Shown: one piece after another, positions 1 through 12,800 of the stretch
Position numbering within the stretch: position 1 is the stretch's first letter
How the letters are laid out: every line of letters starts with the position of its first letter
NCBI GenBank assembly: GCA_002633005.1
Contig: NMRA01000013.1
Span: forward strand, 1,848,403-1,908,402
Length of the DNA: 60,000 nt
DNA from: Phoronis australis
Lineage: Eukaryota > Phoronida > Phoronidae
Direction: 5' to 3'
The notes under the pieces: model-generated
Databases searched by the model: none
Seen by the model: the letters and a program-made list of their open reading frames with translations, nothing else
Told to the model about the DNA's origin: nothing
Translations under genes and position numbers: made by a program

Positions 1-581
1 TTAGCTACAAAAGCACGTCTGGGGTTTTCTTTTAGGCCTGATAACCACGAGATTGCTGTAAATGAAAACATCATCGAAAAAAACATTGTGGTTTGGACAG
101 CTGAGCACTTACACTCAAAGAGCTTAAAAGAATCTCCCTGGCATGGTGTTGTAGCTAATAAAGTAATAAAACACAACTTGCAAGTTGTGTGCAAAAAATC
201 ATGTTTAGTAAAACATACGGTGGCTTTTGAGAAAAAATCATTTTTTTTGAGGAAAAAAACCAAAAACGTGATCACGAACATCATAGCATTGCTGTTGTAC
301 ACATAATAAAATTCTGTGATTATCAAGAACTAGGAAAATATAATTTTATAGGTAAACTATAAATACATAAAAAGTTATTAAAAAGGTTTGACCTGTTAAC
401 GAAGATAGCCAATTAACCAGAGTTAATGTATGGAATGAAACAATAAGAACGCAATATGCTATCAAACATTGTTCAAACTGTCCTTCTCTGAACAGACTGT
501 GAGACATTCTTCGGCCTTTTCTAAATCACCACCAAGCCTCTAGCCCACTGCTTCAGCCTCTTCATAACATACATGGTGTCT
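1..581. other. Non-coding flank, probably 3' UTR of the GH3 gene
   Basis: AT-rich sequence lying downstream of the minus-strand GH3-domain stop codon (582-584). Short ORFs here have no recognisable protein content. It probably contains the 3' UTR of that gene; I did not find a clear polyadenylation signal on the minus strand. Confidence 0.4.
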
Positions 582-800
582 CTAACCAACCACTCTCTCC
601 ATTATAAACTGCACAGTGCCCTTGCTCCTGAGTACTCTTGGCACTTTATATTGATTGGGCGATGCCTCAGACACACTCATCATGAAGGATCTGAGTTCAA
701 TAAACGTGTTCGCCTTGACAACGTGCACTACCGCGGGACCAATACTGCCCTTCTGTCGGAACGAGTTGTACACAAATGACTTGCACAGGTTAGCATCCAA
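582..800 (-). CDS. GHDC: GHDC-like exon 6, C-terminus and stop
   Basis: It starts LDANLCKSFVYNSFRQ after acceptor TTTTGTTCCAG and ends MERVVG with stop TAG at 584-582. The IGPAVVHVV and QYKVPRVLRS stretches match the end of GH3 proteins, where a bound substrate is capped. Confidence 0.92.
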   Translation of the reverse strand: MDANLCKSFVYNSFRQKGSIGPAVVHVVKANTFIELRSFMMSVSEASPNQYKVPRVLRSKGTVQFIMERVVG

Positions 801-3800
801 CTGGAACAAAAGAATGCATGCAAATGCCATGACTTTAAAGACAGTCTAATATCATGGAGGGATTGTGAGCAGACTCTCGCTTAGCTGAAGCTATTACCCC
901 CTGGCATCATATAAGCCAGAGGTATTCAACAGGGGCACCAAACCCGTGTCGGCCTGGAGACCAGAAATGAGTTTCAGTCCAAGGGAGGACTTTTTTGCCA
1001 TACGCAGTGATCACCATGTAGCCACAAGCATCCCACGTCTCACAGCTATGAAGAGTAAATTTCAGGATGATGTCATTGGTCTTACAATAAACACAAATTT
1101 GCAAAAAATCAATCCCAACATTTCACCAATTTCGAAGTCAATTCAATTTTGTCAATCCCATTTAAAGATTATAATTATTTCTACGTTTTAATTCATGGGC
1201 GGCACAGCACTGAAAAAAGTAGGGGCTAAAGCCCCCCAAGCCCCCTATGGTGCATCGCCTACAGACCATGAGCGTAGCACTGAAAAAAGTGGGGGGCTGC
1301 AGCCCCAGCCCCCTATGTTGCCCTTCCCATGTTATTTAATAATTCAGGGCAAACATACAAGCTTCCCCAGCAGATTCTAAACCAAAACAGCAAAAAGATT
1401 AAAGTTTTGACTTTAGAACAAAACATTACCATTGATTTCTGTTGTTCAGACAGCCGTACTTCGTCATCAGACTCGAGTTCCAGGAAAACCACATAGTGTG
1501 GCACCACTGATTCACCTGTAGGCAAACCATGAAATTGCTATACACTGTACAAGACCAGATTGCATACACTATTTTCACATGTGTAGGCCTACGTCACTGA
1601 AAATTGTATACAAGACTGTGCCAAACTACCAGCCTTACTATCAGTAGCTCTCAATCGAAATCCTGGCTGTCATTCACACACAATCTGAAATAGGCATCAT
1701 GCAAGGTCAGTGCCAAGTAGTTGTTTAAATCCTCCACTTAAGTCCCGTCCATTCACAGCCTACCCTAGAACAACTTGCACTCAACTTATCCCACATCCAC
1801 ACTCATATCCAATAACTGGGGTAAGGCTCTGTGCGTGGCAAAAAACACCTAATGAGAGTAAAGGCACGCAAAAGAAAACCCGCCTGTATATGACCACAGC
1901 TGATAATTATTTCCGCCTTGCCCCAGGTTTGCGGCCACACAGAAATTAACAGTGACGCAAGTTACCCTAGAACAAGTTACCCCACCTGGATAAGGTGAAG
2001 TAAGTGGAGTAAGTTGCACTAGTTTGAATAGCGTCCACACAGCCCTCAAACCTAGCGACAACTCGTTCCAGAAGTAACTTGTTCTAGATTAAGGCTGTGT
2101 GTGCATGGATGGCGCTTTAGTCATACAACTGTCACAGCTGGCCTGTGTAAAGTGTTGAAAATCAAAAACATAAATTATGTGTATAACAACTGACCTTTTT
2201 CGTAAAATATAGTCCATAGGAAGATTTGAACTATGCAAAGTAATCAAACGGTTGTAGAAATTCTTCAATTTAACTAACCATAAGGCTTGCCCGCTTTCTC
2301 TACTTGAGGTTGTGGGTTCGAGTCCCACCAGGTCACACTGCTAAACCTTTGAGCCAGGTTTCTAGCTCCTCAGCTCGGTTTTAACCATATATTAATAAAG
2401 GCATAAAAATATTTCCAGGTGATCAGTGCAATGGGCCCACATGTGAGGCCTGCACACGTCTGGTACAACGTGTAACAGACCGCCTGCAATTATTTTTTTT
2501 TATAACCATAAGGCTGAAAAGAAAATTCTATTTTGGAAATTATCACAAAAACAGACACAAACACAATACAATTTCATAATAAACATGGGTTATATTGCAT
2601 AATAGCAATCAGCCAACATGAACATATTGATTGTAGGGAAATATCTGATTCTGCACAAGAACGATGATACTTGTGAACTGATAAGTTTCAAACTAACCCT
2701 TTAAAGCCACAACATGCTCAGCGCAGCAGTAGTCCTTCAGTTTAACTCCAGGCCACTCAGCAACTGTCTGTAGTAAAGTCTGATAGAAGTGCTTCTCTGA
2801 TGTCTTCTCACCCCGAACATTTAGTAACTGGCCCTGTCTAGGAAAATAGAGGAACATGTTAATTTTAACTTCAGAAAATTTGCTTATGACGCAATATCAC
2901 AGAAACACACGCACAAGTTGTACCTTATTTAAACACTATAAAATCCCAGCTGAATACAAGGCCATTAATAAATATAACACCATGGCCATATATCTGTCAA
3001 TTTTTAATTTTAATTTTCCCAGGAAATGTATTATATTTTTCTACTAAGGGCATATTCAGTCGCCAGTTTGAACTTAAAACGTGCAGTTTTGTTTTACTAT
3101 TTATTCATCATTTTCGCAGAATTCAGGGTTTTAACCAAACAACATCTTATTATTGTTGACAAGTCTTATCACAGGCAGAAAACCAAAGAAACAGTATGAT
3201 CTTTTATTTGAAAATATGCCTTTATATTCTGGAACACTGTGTGTTTTGTTTGCTGATAACATTTTAGCCACTCATGTGAACTTTGCAGTGAACATCATCA
3301 ACGTATATCAATTTATTTTTAATCACAAAACACAGGGGATTTTATCTGTTTTGCATTTAATTTGCGACATCATTCAAAGTTCACAGAAAATTTTGGCATT
3401 TTAATGAGCAACCAACAACATGGTATCAACCACTTAATGTGTTCTTCCATTAATTCTAAATGCCCACAAAAAACAGATCAAGAGTAAGGTCAAACATGGC
3501 ATAATAATTGGTTCTAATGTTTTTGTTTTTGAAACTCCATGCGTCATTTTTAGTTGCCTATATATTAAAACGAGAGTCGCCCAATGCCAGCTAAAATAAG
3601 CTGGCATCCTTCTGGCTGTTTCTACTCCCAGTGCCATCTACCTGCAGAAATGGTTCAGAATGCTTCTTTACACAACATCTGATCAGTGCCAAGCTCGGTA
3701 ACTTTTCTTGCCAGTTTTCACAGATTTTCCATAGGGTGAGTGGACACTATGCTGCAGTCAAGAACTTTGGCAAAAACTAAGCTTTTATATTTTGTGAAAT

Positions 3801-6800
3801 GCAACAAAATTTGCCTTGAGTCGATCAGGAAAAATCCCACCAATTTAGGACAATACAGCAGACTAGTAATATGGCAATGAAAGTTGTCTGAAGATTGTGA
3901 TATAATGACCTTAGTCTATCCTGATAACATTTAGGTTTTGACAAATATAAGCTACCTGTACAAAAACTCAACCACCGGTGTGTTGTTGTAGAATCTTGTC
4001 ACCTTGACAACATCTCCAAAGCGATAGCGGTACAAGCCACTCAGGTTCGTTAATACCAGCTCATAGTCCTTACCAAGCTCAACCTAGTGAGTGAAACAAA
4101 ACTTAATACACCATTCACAAAATACAATAACATAAAGAGATCTGAGAGTTTTAGAGGACAATTAAAATAAATAGCATTTAAAGCTGCCTTTCACCCTATA
4201 TTTAGCTGCGTCTTTAAACATTTCCATGCTCCCTGATCTTGCATTTTTGATGAATGAGCTGGCAACTAAGTTAACAAGCAATGCATACATGTGTCATTTT
4301 CGAATTTGTAATTTTAGGGTTGAGTCATTGATGGTTTTGATGTTCTTGTTGGAAATGCAAATAGACCCTTATCGCAGTAAGGAATAAATGAGACCGACTT
4401 CATAAGAGAATATAGGCCTAAACCAGACAAAATGTAGCTTTACAAATGATAAAATGGTTACATAATTAATTATGTTTCGGTATATTTCTAATAAAAAGCA
4501 TTAATCAGCAAATATGCCACCCTTGTGGTGTTAACATAAAACAGCCATTAAATTCATTCAACGAATGACAAACAATTAACTCCGAGAATATATTACTAGT
4601 CCCAGAGTTAGCAAAACATAGAATGCAGCAAAAATAAGAACATTACTAACACCTAGCAATTTCTCACCATGCCTGTGGTTAGCCAATTTTACTGAGAAGC
4701 TTGAATTCCAGATCAAGAATACATCCAGACTTTGTTCGTTTACATGAGAAAATAACATTTAGCAAAATGTTACTCTTTAGCACATTAAGTGGTAAATATG
4801 TCGTGGACATTCAACTTTCTTCAAAAATGAAAGTTAAAAGAAGATTTGATTTCATTATTTGTGAGAGCTGTCACATTTGTAGTAATTCTGAAAATTGATG
4901 GCACGGTTTAAAGGTAGAATAAACTTAGGGGTAAAGGGGGCATAGTTTTGCCTATTTGTGCTTAATTTAGACTTTGAAACATGAATCATAGAAATGCTTA
5001 TAACTATGAGGTTTGAACTATGTTTTAAGCATTTTAAAAGTTTCAAGTTCTTTGTTTCCCTTTACATGCTTTGAAAGTTACAAGCATTAAGTAAAGATTT
5101 GCATGAGATGAAAATTAAGTTCTAACCCTGGCATTTGAAAAATAAAGTTTCATATATTTGACAATTGGATAATAGTTTTTAAGCAAAATCACAGAAGTTA
5201 CCATAAACCAGAAGTTAAAAAAGCCATTATTGATGCTGCAGTCAAATAACCATAAAGGGAAATGACAAATGAGTTGCTAGACGTTAGGTTTAAATGAAAA
5301 TTTCCATATTGTTCTGTACAATTGAGAAATGACAGGTAAGCCTAAAACGTCTAGTTACTTTAATTTAATACATTTTACTGGCACAGTAGAATAGGCTTTT
5401 TACACGAAATGCATAAATACCTGACTAAGAAGGTATGTTTTTGGCTGGCTCTCTCCACTCAGATCCACAGGAATGAATTCATAAAACATGGTATGAGGCA
5501 GCAGTAGATATTCTCTTCTCTCCATATCAGGCCAAATGTTAATACCTATAAGTCCTTCAGTCGCCGCATACACAGCCGAATAAATGGGAATGTCTCTGCA
5601 GTAGGAATGCTGGAGTTCTTGTCCATAAATGTGGAATGAACCGGTATCTACGCACAGCAAGAGATCGCACTTAGGCCAGATACGCTTGGCTATTTTGTCG
5701 AAGCCGAGGCTAAACTCTCTGCGGAGATCAGCAGCTCTTTCAGGATCGGGATTGAGCAGTGAATTTAACCTGATCCTAGTGTCGTCATCCAGGGCAAGTC
5801 GGGAATCTATGGTGCCCGTCTCAATGTCCCTCACTAACCGAGGCCATTCTTTTTCAAGGAATGTGAACGCTGTGTACACCAACGAAGCGAAATTCGCTTC
5901 GATCATGCCCAGCTTATTGTCTTTCAGAGCGAACAATAGATGGACGTAAAGTGCCTCTTGTTCCGTTTTGATGCTGTATGCAGCTAATGGGGTTGTGTAT
6001 AAACTGAGCATACTTTTAGAGTTTACTGGAGATGATGAATTGGGACCAATAGGAATGCCAGCCTCACTGAATCTAGCCCGAGGTGTGTAAAATAGTTTGA
6101 GCGTCTTGAAAAGATTCCTCATTCTAGGATAGCAGTGCAACATCTGCTGGTATATCAAAGCACATGACAAGTTGATGCGCTTCTTCGATACGGGAATCAT
6201 GTGGCTATTTCCAGAAGTGCCTGATGTAACGGCGAGCATTTTTGGTCGCCCCTTGGTGATCAGGTTTTCCTCTCCCCTGGCAATTCTCTCTACCAGAGGT
6301 CCATAATCTGCATACTTTGTCAGAGGATGCACTCTGATGAAATCATCCACAGACTTTATGCCCCCAAAAGCATATCGTTTCCCATACTTCGTATCCCTAT
6401 TTTGTTGCAAGTGCTCTAGCAGAATCTGTTCCTGGGTATCCAGGCACCTTTGTGTCGCCTTATCAATTTTTCGTCTGATGAAAAAGCCAATGATATTCAT
6501 GCCCACTACGGCGAGATACTGGTCAAATATGCCACGGAAACTGTGATAGTCAGAAATCTCTCGCCGTGCAATATCGGCAGCCAGTAAACCAACACTGAAC
6601 AGGAACACGAAGAAACAGGCTGTAATGAAATGAACAGGATTAATGCTTCACTGAAAATAATAGCAATATAAGTATCAGTCCCAACTAAAAATTCATTAAT
6701 TCCAAAAATTTCGCACATGTAAATTGTTCAATTTTGTCTTCTCTCTCATAGTAATTCTCGAATTTGTGATGCCATCAATACATTTCTGGTGCAAGCTCAA

Positions 6801-9800
6801 ACTATCAGAAACATAGCTCGACAATTTTACAATGTTGCTCAATGTCATTATGGATTTCATGTATTTCAACAAGAGCAATTATGCACCCACATAGTATAGT
6901 CACAAAAAGGGTTGCAAATATTTTGTTCCAATGCAAAATAACCCAAATCCTAAGAAACCCAGTGGTCAGAAGGCATAGTTTATACTGAAAATAATGGGAT
7001 TTTTTTCCGTATACGAACAGGCTTACAGTAAATTTTGGTCATTTGTTCGAACCTTTTGCGGATTTTCCCCACGAATATTACATCAAGCATGGTAATGGCA
7101 AACAGGTGACCGATTTGAGAACAAAAATTTATGGCACATAGGGGGTATGCTGATGAAATCTATGAAAGGTCAAGTGTAAAGACAACAAATCTTCCAAAAT
7201 TAATAATTAATACATTTACTTTAGTTTATAGACTTTTTTATCAACTCTATGAATTTAAGCAAGTAATCTTGTTGTCAACCCAATAAAAACGCAGTTACTG
7301 GCATTTATTTGAAATGTGGGATGTGAGTTCATTTTTGGACACCCTATATAAGCTTAGAACTTTTACTTAATTTTCTCCCAACAAAAAGAAAAAAATCTAT
7401 ACACTACATGTACATGGTTTTGCACAATGAGATTTAAGCTCGTGTATATCACAAACCATGCACCTTGAACAAAACGGTCACAGTATTCAGTTGAGCTTTC
7501 CTGCCTTGACATGTACAGCTGTCATGCCACCTAACATTTCGGCAGGGAACTAGCCAAACTGAAAGTCAGCCATGCTCTCTTTAATACGAATACATCTCTC
7601 AAATTTTATAATAATCCTTCGAGTGGTTTGGCAACATAAGTAGACCCCAAACACTGAACAAAAATAACAAAAATGGCCGCTATGGAATGCAGAATACTAA
7701 GGCGTTAAATTCACCTAAAATGGAGGGCTGTCACCTCAATACACGCATATTTTCTAAATGTCATCAAAATAGATTAAGGAAGTGGATATAAGATACAGCC
7801 AAATGTAAAAAATACCACTCGGGGGCATAGCAGTAATCGAATAAGCCCGCAACTACCGGTAGTTGCTGTCATCTGTCATCGGCCACACTGGAACAAATTT
7901 GCCACATTTCATGTAAGGACAGAATTAGACGCAGAGACAGAGCCAAGATGCACCAACACATGAGAGCAGACAAAAACTTTACGTTCATTTTTGTTAATGG
8001 ATCTCATTCTTCGGTTTTCTGTGGTTCCTAACTATGTCCTATAAAATCATGAACTAAACTGATTTATTTATTTGAGTTTGAAGATTGAGACTTTGCTGTA
8101 TGCATGGCTTGAAAACAAGAAATGTTGTTTTCTTAGGAGTAAACTTTGGAAAATCCTGCATTTTTCCACCACCCCCCCCCCCAAAAAAAAACCCAGGTCA
8201 TTCAACATTGCTGCTTTTACAATGGCAAATATAGAGGAATAAGCACGGATGGTGTGGGAGACTCAGTGACAAGAATACCCATGTACCTATGATAATTCTC
8301 CACTCATTTCACACAAAAAGTATTGGCGAAATTGACCGTGGCATTATTTTCCAATTTTTCAAAGGCCGATTACCAATTGTTGCAGATAATGAAAACTTTA
8401 ATAAGTGTTGTTGTTTGTGACATCAACACAGTTCAAACCATGACAGTAACAGACTAAAATGTAATTAAACCTATATTTTTCTGAAGAAACTTGACAAAGA
8501 ATCATATTCACTCATCGTCCATATTGTGTACAACCAGTACATTAAAGGTGTTATTAAGGTGTGACCTACTTTTACAAGTGTTTGCCAAACTCACACTGAC
8601 CCCAAGACACACACACCTGTTTACTAGGTTTTGGTGCAAGCATCAAAACACCTGATCTGCTGATGTGGACGAAGATCAAAACTGTAATGGGGCACGAGAA
8701 ACCAACACTACAACGGGGCTCAAAAGCACAGCAAGAGACCTGAGTTTTGAAATGAGGTGTTTCTATTGAGGTTATGCAGTAAGATCTTAATATACAGACT
8801 TGTCTAGATCTTAAAAGATCTTCAGCTAGACTTGTCTAGAAGATCTTAAAAGATCTTGTTGACCATTATAGTCTGTGTATATAGTCAAATATCCACAAAA
8901 CTATGATATTAACAGTCAGCAAACCTAGTACACATTCTCTGAAAGTAGAAAACCTGTAGAATTTGTTATTTTTAATACCAATCTGTCATTAATTGGGTCA
9001 CAGGGTTATAGGTCTTTTTGTAAAATTTAGAAAATAAGGCACATTGGTAAGCAAAAAAAAGGTATCAGTAACATCACCAATTTTATTTGATGATAAATGT
9101 TCTCAAGATCACACCTCAAAAACACTGCTAAAATTTTCCAAATTATCATAATTAATTTTCTTTGAGCAACTTTTTTTCATAAAAATCACAACAGTCCAAT
9201 TTTTGACAACCCTTATCCAACAATACTGGAACATTTTAAAAACAATTCCCAACAAAGAACAACACACAAAACATAGTATCTTTGTTTGTGGTGATGTGGT
9301 GCTAGGAAATTATAAACACTGCTTATTATGCAGGATGTGAACCAGCAATTTGGTACGTCATTAGTGCAAAGGTGACTTTGTTACAGAATTTTTTGTTTTC
9401 GCATTTACAAATTGTCAATGAATACAACTGCACTTAGTTTAGCATAGATTAAAATAGAATTGCTGTTAAGTTCCAGCTATACATTATCATAATTAGGAGT
9501 ATGCAAATACACCTTTAACAGGACTGATTTTTTGTGTGGTAATGACAAACAAAGTTTACCAGATCATTCCATTCAGTCATGTGCAAGGCTGTATGCAACG
9601 AGAGTTTCAAAAAGTCAATCTTGAGCAAATAAAGATCATTGACATGGACCATACAACTGTGGCCAGGCTATTGATTCATGAATTATTCTTCACCTACCTA
9701 CAGCATGTAAAATATGACAAAACATGAAATTGTCTTCTGTCATTTTTCTCAAAAATTAACAGAAATTTGTTAACATAATATTAGTTCGTACCTCGACACA

Positions 9801-12800
9801 CTCCATTCCATTATTCATCTCACGGCAGTCAGCTTTAAAAAAAATCAGCAATGACAATTTTCATGAAATGTTTTTTTGTTTATTTAACGAAAGTTGAATG
9901 CTTTATTTTAGGCCACCTAATCTCCAGCAATAATACTTATCATAATCAAAAAGTGACATTTTCACTAGAGAATGTTTGAAAGTAATAAAACTGCAACCCA
10001 TGTGACCTGTTACAAGCCGTGTCTCTTTTGCTGGTGATTTGAGTTACCCCCAAAACTGTGTGGTTACCACAAGCACTTTTGTTGCTAGTCTGTTTACTCC
10101 CAAGGACACATAAGCACCATCAGGGGTAAGAGGTGATTGGGTGGTGAGGAAACAAACTAACTTCTGGCAAACATGACCCCTTGATGGAAAGTTCGTCCAT
10201 CTGGGTAAAACTAAGTGTTTCAATATTTTTGGGATAAATTCAACAAGTTTTTACAAAAAAATCTAAACACACTTTCTTCAAAACACCACAAAAACATCAC
10301 TATAATAAATAATAAAATAAAGAACAAAAGGACAAAATGCATTTTGCTTCTTGGCTTTGAAACAAGAAGCACGAAAACACTCAAAACCTGGGAAAACTTC
10401 TTGGTTTTGCACAAAGTTTTAAAAATTACAAGCAAAGATCTAATCCTCAACTACATGTATTTACAAACACTGAAATGTTGTTATTCGATTTTTGAATGTA
10501 AAAATAGTCTTTCAGAACAAAAGACTGGCACTGGATAGCAGCTAGGGCTAGAGGTTAATTATACGTAACGTGTAAGTCAACTCTCAAATACAACCTGGCA
10601 AAGTGCCCAGGTTAATTGCTCAACAGGGACAGAGGTCGCCAAACCACACAGGCAAGAAACGAAATTGAAATTAACGACATGAAGTGAACAACCCACAACA
10701 TTAGGGCGTTCTCCTGTTCAGTGAAATTTACCAGACATAGAGCGGTTGTGAGCGTGTGATAACATCTAGCACCTTTGTTAACTACCAAGCACAGTCTTTT
10801 GCAGGCCAGTTATCTACCAGGCTCATTACCGACGGCGTGTCACAGTCAAACTCAGTGCGTTCAGACAGAATAGATTTTCTTAGCGTCGGTTGTAGTAGAG
10901 CGATTTTGGTGATTCAAAAACTTAACATGATCAGCATTTGACAAGGAGTTCAGAAATGTCCTTCAGGTTTATGTTGAAACATTTTATATTAATTACTTAA
11001 CTTTTATTTTAATAGCACAGCCCATTCAGGCTATATATAGATACGATCTTATCAGAGACTAGAGCAATTATGAATGAAGAGAGGTGACCCTCCAACTATA
11101 AATGCCAAGAATGGACGTAATCAGTCCTGTAAGATATTGGTTACAGCTGTCATCCGCCCAACTTGTTGTGCTTTAAACGAACAAGTTGGCTTCAACCGGG
11201 AGAACGCGGTAATGACTTGGAAATGCTTGCCGGAGCACCTAACATCAGCTGCCTTGGTCGGTAGTTTTTTCTTTTGCTAGATCCACACACAGACTTATCC
11301 TAGAATAATTTGCACTAGTGCAGCTTTCCCCACCGTTTTAAGCAGAGCGTCCACACACGCACGCATGCATGCACACACACACACACACATTCTATAACTA
11401 GGGTAAGGCTGAAATTGTCGCTCTGTGCATGACATTGGACAGTTAATGCAAATACAGCACGCAAAAATCATTTCCGCCTTGCCCCAGGTTTTGAGTGGTG
11501 TAAAATACCCTAGAACAAGTTACCTTACCTTGATAAAGTGGAGTAAGTTGTCACAAGTGGGGCAAGTTGCACTACAGTTTAAGTACCATCCTGACAGCCT
11601 CTAAACCTTGCAACAACTTGTTCCACCATGCATGATTAACTTGTTCTAGGGTAAGTCTGAGTGTGGACGGCACTTTAGAGTATCACGTGCTCATTGGCAA
11701 CCTATTTTCCCAATTGGGACAAAATTTTCCCATTTTAGTAATTTTTACCAGGCGTGCGTTCAGTAACACTAGGACCTAACGCTAGGACCTAGCTAAAATC
11801 TAGCCAAAGTCACATATTTTCATTTAAAATACAAGGCAATATCTCACGAAATCTCGCGAAGTCTAGCGCTACTGAAGGGGAGGTAGCACCAAAAAAATTT
11901 AAGATCAGAGCCTTGGAATAGATCTCCAAACTGTACACAACCATGAAAGCTGTAATCCCAGCAAACAGAGAGGAGCAAATGACCTTGGACTAACCACAGG
12001 TTAACTAACAATAACATTGACCCATTTGAATCACTGAACTAAGCTAGCACCTAAATTACAGGGTGCTTCAAACAGAAGGACCTAATGTAAAACTGCAACA
12101 TGTGTTTGGTAAGAGTTTATAAACTTATGTTGTCTTGAAATCCTTTTAAATATACACCATGCACCTGCTTCATAGACAATGAGGTGATGGTTTGTGGTTG
12201 CAGAGATAGCTCAGTAATTTTAAATGGTGCAGGCCCGCTCTTTGTGACACCCTGTGCTAGTCTCTGTCCTCTAGACAGATACTGATCCCTGCTGAGAGCT
12301 GTTGGACTGATAGAGAATGGAAAGGAAAAGTACAAAACAGCTACATGTCAAAGAAAATTCCTTATAAAACTACCTGACAAGTAAATGGCATTGAGAAAGG
12401 CTATAAAGGCTGGGTAACTGCACATTACATTTTGAGCCCACTTTCCAAAGTTTGTCTCATTTTATCTGATACACTCCAACTGTTGCATGCTAGAACCCAT
12501 TCTTAAAAGGTATTGAATGACAACAACAAAAGATGAAAATATTCATCAGATAAGATTTTATTTGTATGTACATGTATTAATTAACAGGACTGACTCGCGT
12601 TACAAAAAAAGGAAAGTCAAAACAGCAAAATCTCATCAAAGAGTAAATATTTAATGATAGGACTGTATCAATACTTGCCATTCGTTAACAACTAAAAGGG
12701 GTACAAAATTGCAAAGAAATTTGATTTTTCTAAAGACAGGCAGTGTTGATGGAAGAAATTAATACAAATCAGTGCTAGTATTGATATTGTTTATTTTTCT

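Noticed and set aside
2270-2335. Functional tRNA gene
   Set aside because: Only the T-arm is convincing; acceptor, D and anticodon arms are missing.
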